From Erythrobasidium yunnanense (Eukaryota > Basidiomycota > Cystobasidiomycetes > Erythrobasidiales > Erythrobasidiaceae), in NCBI GenBank assembly GCA_001600175.1, contig BCJC01000001.1, positions 3,085,652 to 3,149,651 on the forward strand: a stretch of 64,000 nucleotides of DNA, written 5' to 3'. The notes under the pieces were generated by a model. It searched no databases. It saw nothing but the letters and a program-made list of their open reading frames with translations, and was not told where the DNA came from. Positions within the stretch are counted from its first letter, which is position 1, and each line of letters starts with the position of its first letter. Both the position numbers and the translations under genes were made by a program. Shown one piece after another: positions 58,101-64,000 of this stretch.

Positions 58101-60392
58101 GAAAGCAACTCGTCAAATGACTTATACAAGCTCGAAAGAGGTCGCATAGCTGATCTGGAGAGGAGGGTAGCGGAGATCGGATCAGTCAAGAGTGACCTTG
58201 AAAGACGAGTTGAAGAGCTGGAATCGGAGCTGGATCATCATCGTGATGCCGCACAATCAGCAATTGAACGGGAGACGGCGCATCTACAGCGAGCAGATGC
58301 AGCGGAAGCGGCTTACTCGAGGTCACTGACCGACTATGCTGAGCTGCAACGTCGGGCGCATTCGAACGAATCATCCTTGCAAGATTACGTCTCGAAGCAT
58401 ACTACGCTTGAATCTCAGCTTGCTCAGATTACGGCTCAGCACGTTGACGCATCTTCCAGACTCAAGATCGCAGAGACTGCTCTGGATCAGCATGTTGGCA
58501 CACACGAGCAGTCCAAGATTACTCTGGTCGCCGCTAACAACCATGCACGGGAGATGGAGGAGCTCTGGACTCAGTCACAACAGGAGGCAACACAGCATCA
58601 GGAGCGGGCAATCCAGCTTGATGCCGACCTCCAGCAAAAGAACCAGTTGCTAGAAGCTGCACATGCACGTATCGACAACCTGGAACGAGCCCTTGAGACA
58701 ATGCGGCAGGAATCGCATTCTTTGCGCGATCTATCGTCTGGGCAATTCGCAGATTTACTCTCATCTCATCGCGAGTACAAGGAGAAAGGAGCCGAAGCCG
58801 ACTCAGTTGTACAGCAGCAGCTGCAGGCTGCCAAGTTGGAAGCGGACAGGCATCGCGATATGGCTAAAGAAGCACACACCAGATATGGCTCCGCTCAAAA
58901 CGAGTTGCGTGAAGCGCGCATGCAACACGTTGGCCTCGAGAAGCAGGTCTCGTTGCTGCGGACAGAACTTGCTGGCCTTCGATCACGGCATGCATCTGCT
59001 CTGGACGCTTCTTCCCGTGCACAAGCACTCATTTCCCAGCGTGACCTTGATTTGCGGGAGAGATCTCGTGCCATCGAAGCCGCTGAGGTCAGAGCTGGTC
59101 TCCTCAAGAGCATTCTGTCCGAGAACGGCTTGGCTACCGATGAGAATGGATCTCCGAGCATGAAGTCTGGCGAATCTAGCTCATCCATGAGTCGCAAGAT
59201 AGCCGAGCTGGAATCTAGGCTTGAGCAGCGGAACCAGGCAAACCAGGAACTCCAGGCTATGCATGATGAAGCTCGCCAAGAAGCGGAATCCTCCAGGCAT
59301 AGGCTGCGCATATCTGAAGATCAGATAGACGAACTGAGCAGTCAGGTTGAACAGCTTCGTGTCTCGACTTCAGGGTCGCCTCAGTCTGGTGAAGCCGTTT
59401 CTCGGGCAGAGAAGGCAGAGCAGGACTTGCAAGAGCTGCAGGAGAAGCATCAACAGCTTGATGCAACCCATTCGAAGGCAGTACAATACGTCAAGGGGTA
59501 AGCCTAACTCCTATATTGAGGTTGACAAACAGCTGACATGGTCTTCCCTGCTCAGCATGGAGAAGATGTTCCGACGCATGAAGGATGAATTGACCAAGTA
59601 CAAGGAACGGAACGAAGCTCTCGAGGCGGAAGTGGCCAACAAGTCGCCCTCCGATTCGAGCCACTCTCGCGAGCGATCGTCGGATCTCCGGCCTGAACTG
59701 GATACTTTGCGCACACAGCTAGCTGAGCTGAGGCAGCAGTCGGAGCAGTCGAACTCGCAAAACGAGGAGCTCCAGAACCACATCAAGAAGCTGAAAGCGG
59801 ACTATGATACGAACATTTCGCAGCAGCAGTCAAGCCATTCGACGCGGCTGACCGAGGCCGAGAACGAGATTGACCATGTCCAGGAAGCGCTAGAGAAGAC
59901 CCAAGCGGAACTGGAAGAGACCCTCACCCTGAATAAACAGCTCAATGCCGAACTGCAGAACGCGATGAAGCGGTCGCAGTCTCCAGGATCGCAGACTAGC
60001 GAGCCATGGGCGGAGACTAAGCGGAAGCTAGAACAGGACCTCTCGTCCGCCATGACCAAATCAGAGTGGCTCAAGCGGGAGAATGCAGCCCTAGAGGAGA
60101 GATGCAGAGAATCAGAGTCGAAAGTGACGTTACTGTGAGTAGAGCTTTGCTTGATATCCCAATTTAGACGCTGACTGCATGTCTCAGACTCGACCACATC
60201 GAATCTAGCGGCGGCGTAGAAGCTGTTGCGAGTTCGGTCGGCCATTCTGCCGAGCACGATGACGAAAGATGGAAGGGAAGGCCTGCTGAGACTCGTTCCG
60301 ATGCCAGATCAGAGGAAGGCAGCGACTACAGCCACAGCTTGGACAGCTTTCAGCAACGGCCGACAGCATCTTCTCAGTCTAACGGAAGGTGA
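55147..60392 (+). CDS. Kelch-repeat/coiled-coil cell-polarity protein (Tea1/Kel1/KelA type)
   Basis: Eight exons (55147-56188, 56250-56429, 56484-56592, 56645-56856, 56910-57922, 57987-59497, 59556-60134, 60188-60392) sum to 4,851 nt, or 1,616 residues. A Gln/Ser/Pro-rich N-terminus of about 225 residues precedes six kelch blades, each with a GG or WGG turn: RYGHSINPV...LYLFGGL, RVGHASVSVGNVLIVWGGD, RYGHAAAMRGGKFYIFGGQ, RTGHTMVNYGDSLYIFGGT, REGHASTLVDDVVYVFGGR and RSGHAMAAWQNKVFVLGGE. After a disordered linker come about 700 residues of coiled coil. Such proteins ride microtubule tips or sit at growth sites to mark cell ends and recruit formins. A cytoplasmic cortical location is inferred. 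Confidence 0.92.
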
Positions 60393-60683
60393 TGAACAGA
60401 AATATACCCATGATACCCCAGATACGATCATCTATTAGTCTACCTACGATCTTTACGAATTCCTCTTGATGATGAGGCAGTCGCTCGCTCTCAACTTATG
60501 AACATAGTGGTGTATCAGACTTTGGCTTGGGCTCGTTGTGAGATGGCATTGTAGCAACATGTTGGCGAGTCCGCTTTCAACCGAAATCGAAAAGTCTTCC
60601 AAGCTGTATTACTGCCTTAAGCGTCTATAATCGAATGATGCGATACTGAAGTCTAGTTCAACAACAAGTAAACCCAAGTTTAT

Positions 60684-63600
60684 CTAGTTCTGCAATGATT
60701 CTACATAAGCGATCGCTCGGTTCTTGACTGCCTCTGCGCCCTCCTCGTCCCCGTGTTCCTTCTCGAATGCTAGCCATTTCTTGAGGAGAGACTTGGTCTT
60801 CTTGCTCGACAGTTTTTGATTCAGTACTCGGTCAAACAATGCCCTGCACGCACAGCACTTTAGCACTGACGTTTAGCTCTAAGGCAGCCGCCTGCCTCAC
60901 CTAACACCAAGCACATTCCGCAGCCTGATCTCCTGATCAATGTATATCCACCAAAGATCTAGGCGTTTAGGGTATGTATCGACTATGCCCTCAAAAATTG
61001 TTCGTGCACGCTCAGGTTCGCCAGACTTGAATTCCATCTGCCCGAACTTCGAGATGGTCTTGACATCTGTACGATCCTTGTCAATTTGTGCTGAACAAGC
61101 CAAGGGGTATGTAAACTTACGCTTCCGCTTGGGCAAGCTCTTCAAACTCCGTGGCAGCAAGTCTCGCGCTTCCGTAGACCGCCCTCTGTTCAGCAAGAAC
61201 TGGCCATAGAGCGTCCATGCTTTCGAGCTCATGTTGAACTTCTTGACAAAGCGCTCAAACAGAGCTTCTGCTTTCTATAGGCCGTCAAGATGTCAGCATG
61301 TTCCCCTCCAACCTCAGCAGGTGTACTTACATCAAATTTCTCCGTCTGCTCGAATACCTCAAGTGTGCGTAGATAGACCTGCTTTGCATCGTTCGCCTGA
61401 ATGGCTTTGTTAAATGTCTCTTCGACCGAATCCTCTGATCCGTAGCTGTTCTCCAAGTTGATCATCGCCATCCAGATATTCAGTTTCTCCTCTTCCTCTC
61501 GGTAGTTGACTGTCTTCAGAGCGCGTTGAGCGATCTGTCTAGCTTGATCTGCGTCCGACAGCTGCAGGTAGTACGACATGTACTGGATCCAGAGGTAGGA
61601 AGAATTGGGCGAAGCCAGTAAGAGTCTGTCAAAGTCGCTTGGCGAGGTAGGTGCTTGATTCTCGAGATCGCCTGTAGTGTCGTTAATCAGGATACCCTTG
61701 CCTTTGCGCTGAGAACGCTTGGCAACTTCGTCTTCGGAATCTTCGGAGTCATTGTCTGATTCTGCGTCGTCTTTGGCATCGACATCCATGGTATCGTCAA
61801 CTTGGCCATCCCACTTGAAGGCAGAAAGCTTGAGAGAAGGAAGAGATGACTTGCTTTCAGGCTGTAGATTGAAGTTAGCTAGCAATGCGGAATATATCGA
61901 AAGAGTAACATGCCTGAGTCGTCATATCAGCTGTTTCCATTGTGACATCCTCCTCGTCTTCATCCTCATCACTTCCTTCTTCCTCATCGTCGTGCAGCTT
62001 GATCTCAAGGTCGTCATCGCTATCATCCTCAGCATTCGAAGCCGACTCTTGCATCTCTACAAGCTTGTTGAGCTGCTTCATGACATCGTTCTCTTCTTCC
62101 TCATCTTCGTCGTCACTGTCCTTCGCATCTTCCATGCGCGAGGCTTTCAAGGAGAAACTGATCTTGTGCTTTTCTTGATCGATGTTGATGACAATCGCAC
62201 GAACTTCATCGCCTACTGAGACTGCTTTGGCCCAATCTGCCTCGGCATCATCCGAGATCTGCTTTACTTGTCAACCTCAACTCGATAGTGCACTTTGAAA
62301 ACGAGCTCACTTCTGACTTATGGCATAGTCCGCTGATAGGCGACCCTTGGATGCGGATGAAAGCACCATAGCTTTCGACTCTCTTTACTATCCCTTTGTA
62401 GACTTGTCCTTCTTGCAAGCCTTCGAAAGTGATAGTGGGCTCAGCCTCCTTTTTCGTACGCTTGACTTTGTCGTTCTTCCGCAGAGATAGCTCGATTTGG
62501 TTCTTTGACTTGTTGATGTTTGTGATGCGTCCGGAGACGAGCTGTCCGACTGCGAATCGAGGCTTCCAGTCTTTGATGTACTCGTCGAATAGTTCCTGTA
62601 AAGCAAGGCCAGGGATCAGATTTGAGCATATGCCACCTCTTGTGTAACGCGCACCTTGATCTGCACTCTTGCAGTGAGGTTGTCACCAATATCGACGAAC
62701 AGACCCGAGTCCGATATGCTTCTGACGAAGCCTCGAATAGTCTGTCCATCTTCCAGCTGCTCGACCTCTTCAATAACCGGGTCCTTAGCCTCTCCACCTT
62801 CAGCAGACGGGTCCAACTTCGACTTTCTCGTTGACAGGTCTATTCTCTTATTCTCCACGTCAAGCGCAATGATCGCACACTTGACTTTCGTCCCCTTCTT
62901 CAAGTTGGCACCTCCGACTGTATCATAGTCATCCGCTAGATTTGTCCAAGCTAATTTTCCTCGGATGCCTCTGCTGAGCTGTACGAAGTAGCCTGTAGGG
63001 ATCTGGTCTCCAATCGTGCCTTCTAGCCCCTGTCCTTCAGACAATGAATCGAACGTGAATAGCGGCTCTGTATTTTGGGAGATACCAGCGCGGGAAGAAG
63101 ATGGCACGAGGGACGGTTTGTTGATAGAGACGAAGCCGACGATGATTAGACCTTTGTCGGGGTTCTTCGACACTACGACTAAATCTTCCAGGACTTCTCC
63201 GGTGGTGAGCGTCTCTTTGCACTCAGTGACGGTCGAAGAACGATGTCTTGCGAGCGCCGAGAGGGATAAAAGCGCTTTCGCATCTTTGCCTTTTAGCGAA
63301 AGCACGACTTGCGCTTCATGTACCTCCACTACGGTTGCAGAGAACTTGTCGCCCAACTCAATTCCGCTGGTATCGGTGACAGAGCTCTTGGAAGTGGCTT
63401 CGTCGCGCTTCTTGCCCTTATCTTGCTTGGTAGATGTCGAAGAAGGTGTGTAGTCATCTTGAGCTTGCTTGATACTTGCTGTAAGACGAGATTGCTCGAT
63501 GTCAATGGCTGTGATGCGGACTTTGACAACTTGGCCAATAGACAATTCTTTCTTGATGTTCTCGATGAATTTGTCGCTACGGCAAAGACAACCTCGATCA

Positions 63601-64000
63601 GCCATTATATGTTCAGCATAAGTGAACGAGACCTACGCAATCTCGCCAACTCCGACGAATGCCCTCAAGCCTCCGAACAGCTCGACAAGCACACCTTTGT
63701 CCAAGTGTGTCTGCACGATAGCTTGCAAGACCATCCCTTCTTTGGCATCTTCGAACGTCTGCAAAACCGGTAGCTCCGAGTTGACGAGCGATCTCTTGAG
63801 CGTAAGTACGACACGGTTCTTCTCCGGATCGAGGTTGAAGACCTTATCGCACTTCTGCATCAGTACGGAAACCCTACGTAGTGACGAATGGAGCCCGCTC
63901 ACCCTAGTCTTGACCTTTCCACCCGCTTTAAACTTCCTTTCTGGATGTTTCAACTTCAGATCCGAGAAGTGGTTGCTCCACACTACACCCGCTACATTCC
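60684..64000 (-). CDS. RRP5: rRNA biogenesis protein RRP5, C-terminal part (5' end outside window)
   Basis: At least ten exons; the frame is open at the right edge. Tandem S1 RNA-binding domains are visible (for example VVLTLKRSLVNSELPVLQTF, LDKGVLVELFGGLRAFVGVG and SYGAFIRIQGSPISGLCHKS). An acidic Asp/Glu-rich linker follows, then C-terminal HAT/TPR repeats (LLASPNSSYLWIQYMSYYLQ, AWTLYGQFLLNRGRSTEARD and SGEPERARTIFEGIV). Rrp5 binds pre-rRNA and is needed for both small- and large-subunit maturation in the nucleolus. The intron at 61862-61913 begins with GC (CAG|GCATGT); using any GT nearby would break the frame. The 48-nt intron 63855-63902 is stop-free and in frame. The protein ends VKNRAIAYVESLQN. 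Confidence 0.93.

Overview
This 64-kb window looks like a gene-dense nuclear segment of a fungus. About 36 protein genes lie on both strands, most with several short introns (about 45-65 nt, GT...CTRAY...AG). The intron density, and the fungal set of IMA1, a Tea1/Kel-type kelch protein, AYR1, PEX11, ISY1 and RRP5, exclude a bacterium and argue against a Saccharomycotina yeast. A compact basidiomycete is my best guess, but that is inference. I saw no tRNA, rRNA, transposon, retroelement or CRISPR array. Gene models were built by joining open frames at splice sites. Except where stated, the summed exon length was a multiple of three, which supports the models.

Layout. 1-4.9 kb: two neighbouring minus-strand genes with a C-C-C-H-C zinc module (two copies in the first, which runs off the left edge; one in the second). 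5.2-24.4 kb: JMJD7-type JmjC hydroxylase, F-box/LRR protein, TMEM115-type Golgi membrane protein, an unrecognised small protein, Sec14-like protein, DUF423/TMEM256 membrane protein, a 1,404-aa tail-anchored coiled-coil protein, two tandem endonuclease/exonuclease/phosphatase (EEP) genes, and IMA1. 25-41.4 kb: a small zinc protein, AYR1-type reductase, Atos/DUF4210 protein, LRR protein, PEX11, glutaryl-CoA dehydrogenase, CCT7, a bHLH factor, a four-helix membrane protein, an orphan membrane protein and LSM3. 41.7-47.5 kb: an accessory block of five tandem genes for 88-112-residue Cys/His-rich proteins. 47.6-64 kb: Gag1-clamp-like protein, ISY1, MTG1, S-formylglutathione hydrolase, an AKAP7-like 2H phosphoesterase, kelch/coiled-coil polarity protein, and RRP5, which runs off the right edge.

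Most of the window is housekeeping (splicing: LSM3, ISY1; ribosome biogenesis: RRP5; folding: CCT7; peroxisome/lipid: PEX11, AYR1; mitochondria: GCDH, MTG1). The most interesting part is the 41.7-47.5 kb array. Five diverged paralogs keep a strict metal-ligand register, C-x-[HY]-x(11-12)-C-x2-C-x(9-11)-C-x-H-x(13-14)-H-x3-C-x2-C. Each has the same promoter core at a near-constant distance from the ATG and a leader intron, and duplicated intergenic DNA lies between them. I do not recognise this family; it looks like a recently expanded, possibly lineage-specific system.
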